NCBI GenBank assembly: GCA_002483365.1 | Contig: DLHT01000006.1 | Span: forward strand, 62,001 to 126,000 | From: Cellvibrio sp. UBA7661 | GTDB lineage: Bacteria; Pseudomonadota; Gammaproteobacteria; Pseudomonadales; Cellvibrionaceae | Length of the DNA: 64,000 bases | Direction of reading: 5' to 3' | In this document: piece by piece, positions 25,777 to 35,680 of the stretch | How the letters are laid out: each line of letters opens with the position of its first letter | Numbering within the stretch: the stretch's first letter is position 1 | The notes under the pieces: generated by a model | The model's database searches: none | Told to the model about the DNA's origin: nothing | What the model saw: the letters and a program-made list of their open reading frames with translations, nothing else | Program-made: the position numbers and the translations under genes

Positions 25777-27150
25777 CTACTTGCGCTCGGTATTTTCGGC
25801 AATAATGCCAGTAGTCTGCTCATCCAAGACATGAATTACTGACTTGGCACGACCATTGACGAACGTGTGCATCAGAACCATTGGAATAGCAACTAACAGA
25901 CCTTGAACAGTGGTGATAAGTGCAGCAGAAATACCGCCAGCCATGTTCTTAGGATCCCCAGCACCAAAGATTGTGATTGCCTGGAAGGTAGTGATCATAC
26001 CGGTTACAGTACCCAACAATCCCAACAAAGGAGCAACTGCAGCGATAATCTTCAATATTGCCAATCCGCTTTCAATTGAAGGACGCTCTTTTAAAACAGC
26101 CTCTTCAAGCTTGAGTTCAAGCGTTTCAACATCGACGTTTTTATTTTCCTGTGCCACCATCAATACACGCCCTAAGGGGTTATTGGCGCTTGGGTTAGCA
26201 GGATTTTTCAGCTGAGAGTTAACTTTTGCACTCATACCGAAGAGTACAATCATACGCCAGACTCCTAGCAAAATCCCGAAAATACCTACATACACAATCA
26301 CCCAACCTACAGAGCCACCCTGCTCAAGATACTCTTGAAGATTTGGCTTTTGAATCAGCGCTGCTAGCAACTGACCACCAACAGGACCTGTTGGGTCAAT
26401 ACCCACATCCACTACACCTGTTGATGCATTTTGCAATGCACTGGCAGCAGACAACATGTCAGAAGCAGGCTGACGGCCTAATTCTTCAATTTTTCCAGAG
26501 TTGTAGCTCAGGTAAGTGCCATTTGATACCAGGTTGTAAGCACCAATACGTACAATTTCTTGCTGTGACTGTTCGCCATTAGGCTTAATAACCGTACCGT
26601 TAAATTTTACAACACGGCCAGTTTCTACCATCTCGCGCTGAACTTCATACCAAAGACGTTCAATTTCTTCGATATCCGGCAACTGGGTACTACCGTTCAT
26701 TTTCTCGATCAACGCATCGAGGAAATCACCACGATTTGGATATTGAGCACTCACCAGAGAAGTATCCAAAGTTGCGCGCAAATCACCTGCTGTAGAGGTC
26801 AAGTGACCGAACAATTCGCGCATGGAACCTAAACGCTCATTCAGCTGAGCTCTTTTTTGAGTTACGAGCAGCTGTTGTTCCGCATACTTTTTCTCAAGCG
26901 TTTGCGAACGGTTTTCTTCCGCTTGACGAGTCGCTTTGGCTTGAGCTAACAAGTTAGCTTGATTTGCTTTATCACGAGCAAATTCAGCCTCACGTTGTTT
27001 GTGCTCAGCAGATTCACTGATTTGTGACTTCTTAACCATGTCGAGTAACTGATCAAGAGTCTGAGCCTTTTCTTGTGCAACAGCAAAGCTGGTACTCAGC
27101 AAGCCAGCAGCTGCTAGCATCAGACAGCTTTTAACAAACTTCATTTTCAT
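25777..27150 (-). CDS. ttpC: TtpC-like MotA/TolQ/ExbB-domain protein
   Basis: 457 residues. A signal peptide (SCLMLAAAGLLSTSFAVAQ) is followed by a long charged coiled coil (residues about 45-125, AEFARDKANQANLLAQAKAT and similar), a periplasmic domain, then the three-helix MotA/TolQ/ExbB module (GWVIVYVGIFGILLGVWRMIV; LGLLGTVTGMITTFQAI). This architecture is TtpC, a required extra component of TonB2 systems in Vibrio and relatives. Its start overlaps the stop of the DUF3450 gene by 4 bp (ATGA), indicating translational coupling. Confidence 0.9.
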   Translation of the reverse strand: MKMKFVKSCLMLAAAGLLSTSFAVAQEKAQTLDQLLDMVKKSQISESAEHKQREAEFARDKANQANLLAQAKATRQAEENRSQTLEKKYAEQQLLVTQKRAQLNERLGSMRELFGHLTSTAGDLRATLDTSLVSAQYPNRGDFLDALIEKMNGSTQLPDIEEIERLWYEVQREMVETGRVVKFNGTVIKPNGEQSQQEIVRIGAYNLVSNGTYLSYNSGKIEELGRQPASDMLSAASALQNASTGVVDVGIDPTGPVGGQLLAALIQKPNLQEYLEQGGSVGWVIVYVGIFGILLGVWRMIVLFGMSAKVNSQLKNPANPSANNPLGRVLMVAQENKNVDVETLELKLEEAVLKERPSIESGLAILKIIAAVAPLLGLLGTVTGMITTFQAITIFGAGDPKNMAGGISAALITTVQGLLVAIPMVLMHTFVNGRAKSVIHVLDEQTTGIIAENTERK

Positions 27151-27929
27151 TGTGCTGCCTCCGGAGCTTGAATTGGCATGGTCATAATATCTTTAGTCGC
27201 CTGATCGCGAGCAATTTTCAAGCCTTTAAGGATTTCACTGTTGTATGAGCTATCCAATGGCAACCAAGATTTTTGGGCAACATCCCAATAACCGCTGGAT
27301 TGAGCATCAGTTGTTTGATACATCAGGGAAATGCGGCCTACACGGAGGACGTTTACTTCACGATCTTGACCATCAAGATTAAGGGTCGCTTTGTAAGCAC
27401 TAATAGTGCTGCCGTAAGCAGATTCAATTTTGTAGGCTTCCAACACTTGGCGGAATTTCTCTGATACAGAGATATCAGCGCGATCTTGGTTGGCGCGAAC
27501 CATTTCCAAGCTTGCTTTGCGATCATCCAGATAGAAAGGCTTATCCAAATTAACAAATTGCTCAAGGCTATCAAGCATGCGGAAAATCAATGGCTGAATT
27601 TGGCGCTCGATTACAGTTACTTTCTCGATTGACTGCTCTAACTCGGTTACTACGGTCAATTGTTTGGCAACTTGCTTTTCCATTTGGGCGTTGAAAACGC
27701 GCAGATCTTCGATCAACTTATTTTGACTCTTGAATTCTTGAGTCAAGTCATCGGTTTCTTGAGCCAGTCTATCAATACGCTTTTGAGAATCTTGCGCCAG
27801 AGTAGTCTTGGCTTGGCCTGCTTTAAGTACTGCATCCAGACTTTGATCTGCCATGGCAACGCTACCCATTAGCGCGCCGGCAGAAAGCATGGTGGTAATA
27901 GCCACTGCTTTCAATCGCTGCTTTTTCAT
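27147..27929 (-). CDS. DUF3450 periplasmic coiled-coil protein
   Basis: 260 residues from ATG 27929 with a GGGGGG site 4-9 nt upstream; the frame is open to 27971. Signal peptide ends GSVAMA. The body begins with a long coiled coil (KRIDRLAQETDDLTQEFKSQ; KQLTVVTELEQSIEKV) and continues with a DUF3450 domain (PFYLDDRKASLEMVRANQDR). DUF3450 proteins are regularly the first gene of TtpC-type TonB operons, as here. Role presumed structural, helping span the periplasm. The 5' leader contains a GCGGCA...TGCCGC hairpin near 27968-27986 of unknown use. Confidence 0.9.
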   Translation of the reverse strand: MKKQRLKAVAITTMLSAGALMGSVAMADQSLDAVLKAGQAKTTLAQDSQKRIDRLAQETDDLTQEFKSQNKLIEDLRVFNAQMEKQVAKQLTVVTELEQSIEKVTVIERQIQPLIFRMLDSLEQFVNLDKPFYLDDRKASLEMVRANQDRADISVSEKFRQVLEAYKIESAYGSTISAYKATLNLDGQDREVNVLRVGRISLMYQTTDAQSSGYWDVAQKSWLPLDSSYNSEILKGLKIARDQATKDIMTMPIQAPEAAQ

Positions 27930-28193
27930 AATCCCCCCAACTGGGTGTTCAATCAAGTGAGTTTGCGGCAACCCGCTGCCGCAGACGCGTTATCCACGTA
28001 GCCTCGTATAGAGGCAGCTAAGAACGGCCGCATTGTAATAAGCGCCAAGGCTTACTTTCCAATGATTTATCCTTAAGCTTTTTACGTGTGTATTTAGGTA
28101 TCACTCTGGTAACACATATTGCAATCAATAAGCTCACCAGTAACACAACAAACAAAAACAAAACCTATGTCGCACTTTTAGTCGGGCGATAGA

Positions 28194-28700
28194 CTACTTG
28201 TCACCCAAATTCTCATCCAGACGGTCATATATCAAAAAAGTGTGACGCGCAGATGCATCCGCCTCACCTTCAATACTAGATACCAGTGACCACTTTGCAG
28301 GATCGAGCTCAGCAAAAAAAGCATCGCCTTCTGGCGTCAAATCAACGCGCGTGAGATAAACACGCTGCGCCGCTGGCAGAGCAGATCTGTAGATTTCTGC
28401 ACCGCCAATAATCATGGTCTCTGATGCATCAAACCTCTTCGCCACTTGCACCGCCTCATCAAAGCTGTGAGCAACCTCAACACCATTAGCGACCCACGCA
28501 CTATTGCGAGAGATAACAATATTAATTCTGCCAGGCAGGGGACGACCTATGGACTCATAGGTTTTGCGCCCCATTATTACTGGTTTTCCTAATGTTACCG
28601 CTTTGAAATATTTGAGATCCTGCGGAAGGTGCCAAGGCAATTGATTATTGCGCCCTATAACACCATTTTTGGCGACGGCCACGATGATGGCTAATTTCAT
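28194..28700 (-). CDS. folA: Dihydrofolate reductase
   Basis: 168 residues; N-terminus LAIIVAVAKNGVIGRNNQLPW carries the Met20-loop pattern, with the substrate Asp region in WHLPQDLKYFKAVT and the NADPH motif VIMGRKTYESIGRPLPGR. It reduces dihydrofolate to tetrahydrofolate with NADPH, regenerating the product left by thymidylate synthase, whose gene is 53 bp upstream. Conserved thyA-folA order. Confidence 0.96.
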   Translation of the reverse strand: MKLAIIVAVAKNGVIGRNNQLPWHLPQDLKYFKAVTLGKPVIMGRKTYESIGRPLPGRINIVISRNSAWVANGVEVAHSFDEAVQVAKRFDASETMIIGGAEIYRSALPAAQRVYLTRVDLTPEGDAFFAELDPAKWSLVSSIEGEADASARHTFLIYDRLDENLGDK

Positions 28701-28753
28701 GCAGAGGATTCGCCTTCTTATTGACTACTTATTTGCCAACAACCAACAAACCA

Positions 28754-29593
28754 CTAAATGGCAATAGGCGCAACTATACGCGGATGAGGTTGGTAACCTT
28801 CGAATTCAAAATCCTGAAGCTCGTAATCAAAAATCGATTCAGGTTTGCGACAGATCTTAAGTGTAGGCAAGTTTTTGGGCTCGCGTGTTAATTGTTCGTA
28901 AACTATGTCGTCAGAAATATGATTGTTATATAGATGACAGTCACCGAAGGTATGCACAAAGTCGCCAACACCAAGATCGCACTGTTGCGCGATCATATGA
29001 GTTAACAATGCATAGCTGGCAATATTGAAAGGCACCCCAAGAAATAAATCCGCACTACGCTGGTACAGCTGACAAGATAACTTGCCTTCCGCTACATAAA
29101 ACTGAAACAACGTATGGCAAGCCGCCAACGCCATGCGTCCATGCTCTACATTTTGCTGCGGACTCATGGATTCATCTGGTAAATCAGCTGGATTCCACGC
29201 GCTGACAATCAAGCGACGGGAGTACGGATTCTTTTTGATCTGCTCGATAACTTGCGAGATTTGGTCGATTGTGGAACCATCCGGACACGCCCAACTACGC
29301 CATTGCTTTCCGTAAACAGGGCCCAATTGCCCGGACTCGGTCGCCCATTCATTCCAGATATTACAACCACGTTCCTGCAGCCAGGTAACATCTGTGCGCC
29401 CCTGTAAAAACCACAACAGCTCGACAATAACACTCTTGAGATGGACGGTTTTAGTTGTTACCAACGGAAACCCATCGTTTAGATTAAATCTCAACTGCCT
29501 ACCAAAAACCGAACGGGTTCCGGTGCCAGTACGATCCCCTCGCTGCACTCCGCTTTCAACCACATCGCGCATCAAATCAAGATATTGTTTCAT
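28754..29593 (-). CDS. thyA: Thymidylate synthase
   Basis: 279 residues from ATG 29593 (MKQYLDLMRDV), aligning with E. coli ThyA; a GTG 12 bp upstream is an alternative. The catalytic Cys lies in ALAACHTLFQFYV and the dUMP-binding Arg in NPYSRRLIVSAWNP; QLYQRSADLFLGVPFNIASY is intact. It carries a longer loop before the active site (DESMSPQQNVEHGR), as in the less compact ThyA subgroup. Converts dUMP to dTMP with methylene-tetrahydrofolate. Located 27 bp after lgt. Confidence 0.96.
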   Translation of the reverse strand: MKQYLDLMRDVVESGVQRGDRTGTGTRSVFGRQLRFNLNDGFPLVTTKTVHLKSVIVELLWFLQGRTDVTWLQERGCNIWNEWATESGQLGPVYGKQWRSWACPDGSTIDQISQVIEQIKKNPYSRRLIVSAWNPADLPDESMSPQQNVEHGRMALAACHTLFQFYVAEGKLSCQLYQRSADLFLGVPFNIASYALLTHMIAQQCDLGVGDFVHTFGDCHLYNNHISDDIVYEQLTREPKNLPTLKICRKPESIFDYELQDFEFEGYQPHPRIVAPIAI

Positions 29594-29620
29594 CAAACAA
29601 CTCACACAAAATTAAAATGA

Positions 29621-30460
29621 TCAACCCTTAGCTTTTTTGTCCGCAAACTTATAGGCGTAAACCAGCAGTCCTAGCCCTAGCAAAAACATGGGGACGCACA
29701 GCAATTGCCCACGAGTCATCCATCCCATCAGATCAAATCCAATACCTTGATCAGGCTCGCGTACAAACTCAACACTAAAACGGAAAACCGAATAACCTAT
29801 CAGAAAAATACCCGATACCGCACCGCGCGGACGCGGCTTGCTCGAAAACCAGAACACAATAATAAACAACACCAGCCCTTCAAAAAAGGCTTGGTACAAC
29901 TGACTAGGATGGCGCGCAACCCCCTCTGGAAGCGCCTTTGGAAAAACCATCGCCCAGGGGACATCACTAATACGCCCCCACAATTCCTGCCCAATAAAGT
30001 TGCCCAAGCGCCCAAATCCCAAACCTAGCGGCACTATGGGAGCCACAAAATCCATCACACTGATAAAAGGGCGACCAATCCGATAGGAGTAAATAAGCAT
30101 GGCCGTAATAACGCCTATCAATCCACCATGAAAGGACATCCCACCTTCCCAAACCCGGAACAGCAAAAGAGGGTCAGCCATCCACTGTTCAAAGCTGTAA
30201 AAAACAACATACCCGAATCGGCCACCCAGAATTACACCAAAGGCACCATAGGTAATCAGGTTTTCAACCTGCGCCCTATTGATCGTCGCTGTCGGCGCTT
30301 TGGCGCGATATAAAGCCAACAACCAGGCACTGGCAAACGCAAGAAGATACATAATCCCATACCAGTGCACATTAAAAGGGCCGATAGTGATATCGCCAAA
30401 AGTGATGGGGCCGATAGGTATAGTAAAGGCTACGGGGTCAAGATCGGGGTATTGCAACAT
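29621..30460 (-). CDS. lgt: Prolipoprotein diacylglyceryl transferase
   Basis: 279 residues, about seven membrane helices. Signature pieces: NVHWYGIMYLLAF, the H-box SFHGGLIGVITAML, and the Lgt motif GFGRLGNFIGQELWGR with the essential Arg. It transfers diacylglycerol from phosphatidylglycerol to the lipobox Cys of prolipoproteins, such as the several lipoproteins in this window. Positioned between ptsP and thyA as in pseudomonads and other gammaproteobacteria. Confidence 0.96.
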   Translation of the reverse strand: MLQYPDLDPVAFTIPIGPITFGDITIGPFNVHWYGIMYLLAFASAWLLALYRAKAPTATINRAQVENLITYGAFGVILGGRFGYVVFYSFEQWMADPLLLFRVWEGGMSFHGGLIGVITAMLIYSYRIGRPFISVMDFVAPIVPLGLGFGRLGNFIGQELWGRISDVPWAMVFPKALPEGVARHPSQLYQAFFEGLVLFIIVFWFSSKPRPRGAVSGIFLIGYSVFRFSVEFVREPDQGIGFDLMGWMTRGQLLCVPMFLLGLGLLVYAYKFADKKAKG

Positions 30461-30489
30461 AAGCAGTTAAACCTGAGGCGTCCTGAAGT

Positions 30490-30498
30490 GGGGGGGGG
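30490..30498. repeat. Nine-base G homopolymer in the ptsP-lgt gap
   Basis: A run of nine G (C on the transcribed strand) lies between the ptsP stop codon (30539) and the lgt start (30460), 30 bp before the latter. It is outside any coding frame, so slippage would change leader length only. Confidence 0.85.
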
Positions 30499-30538
30499 CG
30501 ATTATGGCGTCCGTTTATGACCAACCAAAGACATTTAT

Positions 30539-32812
30539 TTAACCAGCATCCGAAGTAACTGGACGAATCAATCGCGTCAGCCCTGAGTCACGCAACTCAC
30601 GTGCAATATACTCACGAATCTGTTCGCCATTTGACATACGCATAACATCTGACAGTAATTTTTTGGCATGGTCATAAGTAATGCCACGAATAACAGACTT
30701 TACCTTGGGTAAATTGGTTGCGTTCATGGACAAGACATCGTAGCCCATCGCCATCAACAAGATGGCAGCCCCCGGATCGCCCGCCAGTTCGCCACATATA
30801 CTGACACTGATACCTGCATCATGAGCGGCATAAACAATATATTGCAGCGCACGCAACACAGCGGGATGGAAAGCCTGATAAAGATCGGCAACTTGAGCGT
30901 TATTGCGATCCACAGCTAGCAAGTATTGGGTTAAATCGTTACTACCCACCGATAAGAAATCCACGCGACGGGACAGCTCCGGCGCAAGATAAACAGCGGC
31001 AGGCACCTCGATCATCGCGCCAACTTGTGGCTTGCGAACTTTGAAGCCTTCCTCCAGCAGCTCTTTGTAGACACGCAGAATCAACGCTTTAGATGCATCC
31101 ACTTCCTGTACGTTAGTGATCATTGGCAAGAGGATACGGAGATTATCCAGCCCCTCACTCGCTTTGATCATAGCGCGGATCTGTGCCAGAAAAATTTCGG
31201 GGTGATCCAGGGTGACGCGGATTCCACGCCATCCCAGAAACGGGTTGTCTTCCTCGATTGGAAAGTAGGGCAAGGCTTTATCACCACCGATATCCAGCGT
31301 CCGCATGGTCACAGAATGGGGTGCAAATGCCTCCAGCTGCTCGCGATAGATGGCGCGTTGCTCCTCTTCACTGGGAAAGCGATCGCGCAACAAGAAGGGA
31401 ACTTCTGTGCGATACAAACCCACACCTTCCGCTCCACGCTCCAGTGAACGAACAACATCAGCCATCAGCCCGGTATTGACATGGAGCGGCAGGCGATAGC
31501 GATCCTTAGTCTCACAAGGCAGATTCTTCAGCGCTTCAAGGCCTTTGACCAAAGCCTGCTCTTCCAGAAAAATCGCTTTATATTGTTTGCGCAACTGGGC
31601 ACCAGGGTCGCAATAGACAGTGCCTTTGTAGCCATCAACGATGATTGGCCTGCCATCAATCTGGGTGAAAGGTAAATCCACAACCCCCATTACCGTGGGG
31701 ATATCCATCGCACGAGCAAGAATTGCCACATGAGAGTTAGATGAACCGTGCACCGAAACCAAACCGGCAAGTTTTTCTTTGGGAATCTCCCCCAGCATAG
31801 ATGCCGTCAATTCTTCACCAATAAGAATGGCTTTATCAGGATATACACGGGTTTTTTGGTTGGATTCCTGCAAATAAGCCAGTACACGACGCCCCAGATC
31901 GCGCAGATCGGTAGCGCGTTCGCGCAGATAAGGATCATTCATGCTGTTGAAAATATTTTCGTGCTCGATGATCACCTCGCTCCAGGCATACGAGGCATTC
32001 GCCCCTTTGCGGATACGACCAACCACTTCACTGGCCACGGATGCATCATCCAACATAGCAAGGTAAGCATCGAATAACGCCTGTTCTTCACGATTGATGC
32101 GGGCTTTTAGCTGCTCTCCAAGCGACTTGATGTCTTCGCGCACAGCCATCAGGCTACGCTGGAAAAAGTCGATTTCCGCCTCAATATCCTTGCAAGTCTG
32201 ATAGGGAACAGAGCGTAGGTCTGCCGCTGGGGCGATAACAACCGCCTCTCCTATAGCAATCCCTGATGCCCCCGACACCCCCACAAATTTGGATTGAGCG
32301 GCCTTGGCTTTGGTGCCCACAGGCATAACGCCACCAGTCGCCTCAGCATGGGCAATAACACCCGCCAATTGAGCAGACATAGTGACAAGGAAGGCCTCTT
32401 CGCCTTCATCAAAACGGCGCTGCTCCACTTGTTGCACAACCAATACCCCCAACACTTTGCGATGGTGGATAATCGGCACCCCTAGAAATGAGCTATACCG
32501 CTCCTCTCCGGTTTCAGGAAAGTATTGGTAGCTGGGATGAGCCTCCGCATGCTCAAGATTGATAGGCTCTTCACGCACTACAACACGCCCAACCAAACCT
32601 TCGCCCGCCGCCAGACGCACCCGTCCTACCGCATCGGCATTAAGACCATCGGTTGCCATGAGCACATAATCGCCTTTGGCATCACGCAAATAGACAGAAC
32701 ACACCTGGGTGGCCATCACCTGTTTCACTCGCGTAACAATAATCGCCAGCGCGGTTTTCATATCGCGCGCGGCGTTTACTTCCTGAACGATGGAGCGAAG
32801 TGAGTTCAACAT
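30539..32812 (-). CDS. ptsP: Phosphoenolpyruvate-protein phosphotransferase, nitrogen PTS (EI-Ntr)
   Basis: 757 residues from ATG 32812 (MLNSLRSIVQEVN), matching PtsP homologues; TTG 32827 is upstream in frame. Residues 1-165 are a GAF sensor (EEPINLEHAEAHPSYQY; FLGVPIIHHRKVLGVLVVQQ). The phosphohistidine site is in GSSNSHVAILARAMDIPTV, and the PEP-binding C-terminal domain has LYRTEVPFLLRDRFPSEEEQ and SICGELAGDP. It starts phosphate flow to NPr and EIIA-Ntr, a regulatory relay for nitrogen, potassium and envelope functions. Follows rppH by 55 bp. Confidence 0.96.
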   Translation of the reverse strand: MLNSLRSIVQEVNAARDMKTALAIIVTRVKQVMATQVCSVYLRDAKGDYVLMATDGLNADAVGRVRLAAGEGLVGRVVVREEPINLEHAEAHPSYQYFPETGEERYSSFLGVPIIHHRKVLGVLVVQQVEQRRFDEGEEAFLVTMSAQLAGVIAHAEATGGVMPVGTKAKAAQSKFVGVSGASGIAIGEAVVIAPAADLRSVPYQTCKDIEAEIDFFQRSLMAVREDIKSLGEQLKARINREEQALFDAYLAMLDDASVASEVVGRIRKGANASYAWSEVIIEHENIFNSMNDPYLRERATDLRDLGRRVLAYLQESNQKTRVYPDKAILIGEELTASMLGEIPKEKLAGLVSVHGSSNSHVAILARAMDIPTVMGVVDLPFTQIDGRPIIVDGYKGTVYCDPGAQLRKQYKAIFLEEQALVKGLEALKNLPCETKDRYRLPLHVNTGLMADVVRSLERGAEGVGLYRTEVPFLLRDRFPSEEEQRAIYREQLEAFAPHSVTMRTLDIGGDKALPYFPIEEDNPFLGWRGIRVTLDHPEIFLAQIRAMIKASEGLDNLRILLPMITNVQEVDASKALILRVYKELLEEGFKVRKPQVGAMIEVPAAVYLAPELSRRVDFLSVGSNDLTQYLLAVDRNNAQVADLYQAFHPAVLRALQYIVYAAHDAGISVSICGELAGDPGAAILLMAMGYDVLSMNATNLPKVKSVIRGITYDHAKKLLSDVMRMSNGEQIREYIARELRDSGLTRLIRPVTSDAG

Positions 32813-32867
32813 AAGGGTGATGATCAAACCTGTCAGATGGATTAATTTCTATTTTATGCTTTTGGTA

Positions 32868-33371
32868 CTAACGAAGACGGAGGCCGCGCTCCTCCAAATG
32901 CGAGTGATACAAGGACAATTCTTTCAAGGCTCGTCGATACACATCGCGCTTAAATGAGACCACTTTCCCCAGAGGATACCAGTAACTCACCCAGCGCCAA
33001 TCATCAAATTCAGCTCGCCCACCGTTATTAAGGCTGACTTTTGAGTCATCACTCAACATGCGCAAGAGAAACCACTTTTGCTTTTGGCCTACACACAGCG
33101 GAAGCGAGTTGTGACGTACCAGTCGATGCGGTAGCCGATAACGCAACCACCCCCGCGTACATGCCAGAATCTCTACGTCACTCTGGTACAAACCAATTTC
33201 TTCGTGCAGCTCACGATAAAGCGCCTGCTCAGGGCTCTCATTCGGATTAATACCACCCTGAGGAAATTGCCAGGCATCCTGCCCCCCGACACGCCGGGCC
33301 CATAGGAGCTGCCCCTGATCATTGGTCAAAATAATGCCCACATTCGGGCGGAATCCATCGGAATCTATCAC
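32868..33371 (-). CDS. rppH: RNA pyrophosphohydrolase
   Basis: 167 residues if begun at GTG 33371 (homology starts at IDSDGFRPNVGIIL); ATG 33386, five codons upstream, is equally usable, and the open frame extends to 33455. The Nudix box is complete: GGINPNESPEQALYREL followed by HEEIGL. RppH removes pyrophosphate from 5'-triphosphorylated mRNA, priming RNase E decay. The C-terminal WYPLGKVVSFKRDVYRRAL segment is characteristic. Gene order with ptsP is conserved. Confidence 0.95.
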   Translation of the reverse strand: MIDSDGFRPNVGIILTNDQGQLLWARRVGGQDAWQFPQGGINPNESPEQALYRELHEEIGLYQSDVEILACTRGWLRYRLPHRLVRHNSLPLCVGQKQKWFLLRMLSDDSKVSLNNGGRAEFDDWRWVSYWYPLGKVVSFKRDVYRRALKELSLYHSHLEERGLRLR

Positions 33372-33609
33372 GGGGGAACGGTCCATATAAAAGGTTTTAC
33401 TGTGGGGAATCACGCCAATTTGCACCACCAAATCAGGGTGCAACATGTTCCACAAAACAGCGTTTTCCGCACTATATCAGGCTTACCCAAACCCGCAACC
33501 CTGAATCTGAGAAATGGATTTGCATTGAGCCTATGGATATCGCCCGCTATCCTAGCGCCCCTTTACAAGCATTTTTGTACCTGAAGACCTAACCAAAACG
33601 GGGAATATT

Positions 33610-34266
33610 GTGGCGCTGGCTATTTTTGATCTCGACAACACCCTCATTGCTGGCGACAGCGACCACAGTTGGGGCGTATTTCTAGTGGAAAGACAATTGG
33701 TAGACGCGGACGTCTATCGTCGCGCCAATGATGGCTTTTACGCCGATTATAAAAATGGAACATTGGACATCCGCGCTTATTTGCAGTTTTCACTTGCCCC
33801 CTTGACCCAACACAGCATGGAAGACCTGCAAAAATTACACGCAGAATTTATGCAGAAACACATCGAGCCTCTGATGCTTCCCAAAGCGGTGGCGCTTTTA
33901 AAGAAACATCATGACCAAGGTGATCACCTGCTGATCATCACTGCCACCAACGGATTTGTGACGCGCCCCATCGCCAAACGTCTTGGCGTAGATGACATAT
34001 TAGCTACCGATCCGGAAGTGGTTGATGGCCGCTACACCGGTAACTTTGTGGGCACCCCCTGCTTTCAAGCAGGAAAAATTACCCATCTACATGAATGGCT
34101 TAAGAGCAGTCATCACTCATTGGAAGGCGCTTATTTTTACAGTGATTCAATCAACGATCTGCCCCTCCTTGAGCTGGTTGACAATCCAGTTGCCGTGGAT
34201 GCGGATGAGCGCCTTAGCCACATCGCACGCGAACGCAACTGGACGATGCTAAGCCTGCGTGATTAG
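33610..34266 (+). CDS. HAD-IB family phosphatase
   Basis: 218 residues from GTG 33610, with GGGGAA 4-9 nt upstream. Motif I FDLDNTLIAGDSDHSW (nucleophile Asp), motif II LLIITATNG, motif III Lys/Asp region ending YSDSINDLPLLELV. The pattern is that of the PSPase-like IB subfamily (TIGR01490 type), which includes phosphoserine and phosphocholine-type phosphatases. The true substrate is not evident. It is transcribed divergently from rppH across a 238-bp gap, an arrangement also seen in pseudomonads. Confidence 0.92.
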   Translation: MALAIFDLDNTLIAGDSDHSWGVFLVERQLVDADVYRRANDGFYADYKNGTLDIRAYLQFSLAPLTQHSMEDLQKLHAEFMQKHIEPLMLPKAVALLKKHHDQGDHLLIITATNGFVTRPIAKRLGVDDILATDPEVVDGRYTGNFVGTPCFQAGKITHLHEWLKSSHHSLEGAYFYSDSINDLPLLELVDNPVAVDADERLSHIARERNWTMLSLRD

Positions 34267-34281
34267 TTAACCAGAGAGTGT

Positions 34282-35475
34282 TTACGCCAGATACACACGC
34301 GCAAACACCGCTTTTAAATAGTCAGTCTCAGGGATGGCAGGATGAACAGGGTGATCCGCACCCTGCCCGCCCTGACCGATAATCTGTACATGACGATCCA
34401 GATGACGGCCCGCCGCACGCACAATTTCTACCAACGTATCTTTGCCTAAATGCATGGAGCATGAGCCTGACACCAACAATCCGTCACGTCCCAATAAACG
34501 CATTCCCAATTCATTAATATGACGATATGCCGCTTCGCCCGCTTTTTGGTCTTTGCGCTTCTTGATAAAAGCAGGAGGATCAAGCACCACCACATCAAAC
34601 CGCTCGTCATTCGCTATCAACTCTTTGAGAACATCGATCGCTTTACCTTGAATAGCTGCAACACGATCAGCCACCCCATTGAGCTGCGCATTCTCTAATA
34701 CCGCATCTGCCGCAGCTTCAGAAACATCCACACAGAACACCTCACTGGCACCCGCCACTGCGGCCTGAACCCCCCACCCACCGATATAAGAAAACACATC
34801 CAACACACGCTTACCCTGAACGTATTGTTGCAAGAGTGCACGATTCATACGGTGGTCATAAAACCAGCCTGTCTTTTGCCCACCATGCACCGGGGCCATA
34901 AAACGCGTACCGTTTTCCACCAACTCGACAAATTCAGGCACCTCGCCGTAAGCCACCTGGGTATATTCAGGCAATCCTTCCAATACTCGCGCGCTATGCT
35001 CATTGGCAAGTAAAACGCCCTCGGGTGCCAGCACCTGGACCAATGCCTCGACAATCTCATTTTTGACCAATTCCATGCCTGCACTGGCAATTTGTACCAC
35101 CAGATAATCACCAAATCTATCCACCACCAACCCTGGCAACAAATCAGAATCGCCATAAATCAAGCGATAAAAAGGCTCATCAAAAGCCAGTTCACGCAAC
35201 GCAAGCGCCTGTTTGATACGATGCACCAGAAGGGACTTATTTAACGGATGCTTTTCATCGCGGTTGATGATGCGGCCACAGATCAACCCATTAGGATTGA
35301 TCAAAGCAATCCCTAGCGGCTTACCATTACTGCTTGTGACGAGAGCTTGCTGCCCCATAGAAAAGGCTTTGAGTGGCGATTTGGCAGTATCCACCTCATT
35401 GCTATAGATCCATAAATGCCCCAGCTTCAAACGGCGATCAGCTTGGGGATTAAGAACAAGAACAGGCAGATTCAT
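34282..35475 (-). CDS. rlmI: 23S rRNA (cytosine-5)-methyltransferase, RlmI family
   Basis: 397 residues from ATG 35475; the frame extends to 35610 but that part has no homology-like character. N-terminal PUA domain (RRLKLGHLWIYSNEVD), then a Rossmann methyltransferase: SAM loop VLDVFSYIGGWGVQAA, catalytic-loop VVLDPPAFIKKRKDQK and Cys in SGSCSMHLG. E. coli RlmI methylates C1962 of 23S rRNA and has the same length. Ends 15 bp from the convergent HAD gene with no clear terminator between them. Confidence 0.93.
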   Translation of the reverse strand: MNLPVLVLNPQADRRLKLGHLWIYSNEVDTAKSPLKAFSMGQQALVTSSNGKPLGIALINPNGLICGRIINRDEKHPLNKSLLVHRIKQALALRELAFDEPFYRLIYGDSDLLPGLVVDRFGDYLVVQIASAGMELVKNEIVEALVQVLAPEGVLLANEHSARVLEGLPEYTQVAYGEVPEFVELVENGTRFMAPVHGGQKTGWFYDHRMNRALLQQYVQGKRVLDVFSYIGGWGVQAAVAGASEVFCVDVSEAAADAVLENAQLNGVADRVAAIQGKAIDVLKELIANDERFDVVVLDPPAFIKKRKDQKAGEAAYRHINELGMRLLGRDGLLVSGSCSMHLGKDTLVEIVRAAGRHLDRHVQIIGQGGQGADHPVHPAIPETDYLKAVFARVYLA

Positions 35476-35680
35476 AGCAACACTCACATGATAAAAAAGT
35501 GCGCAGATTATAAGGCTTGTGCGACTGGGACACAGAAATAAAAACAGCCCGGCGGCAAAATGCGAAAGGGAAAAAGCTCCAAGTGACGCATAAAATGCTA
35601 ATAAACGCACAAATATCCCGTGTTTTGCACTCAGGAGCGCGTTTTTTAAACGCCCAGCTCTTTATCATTCAAAAGATATG

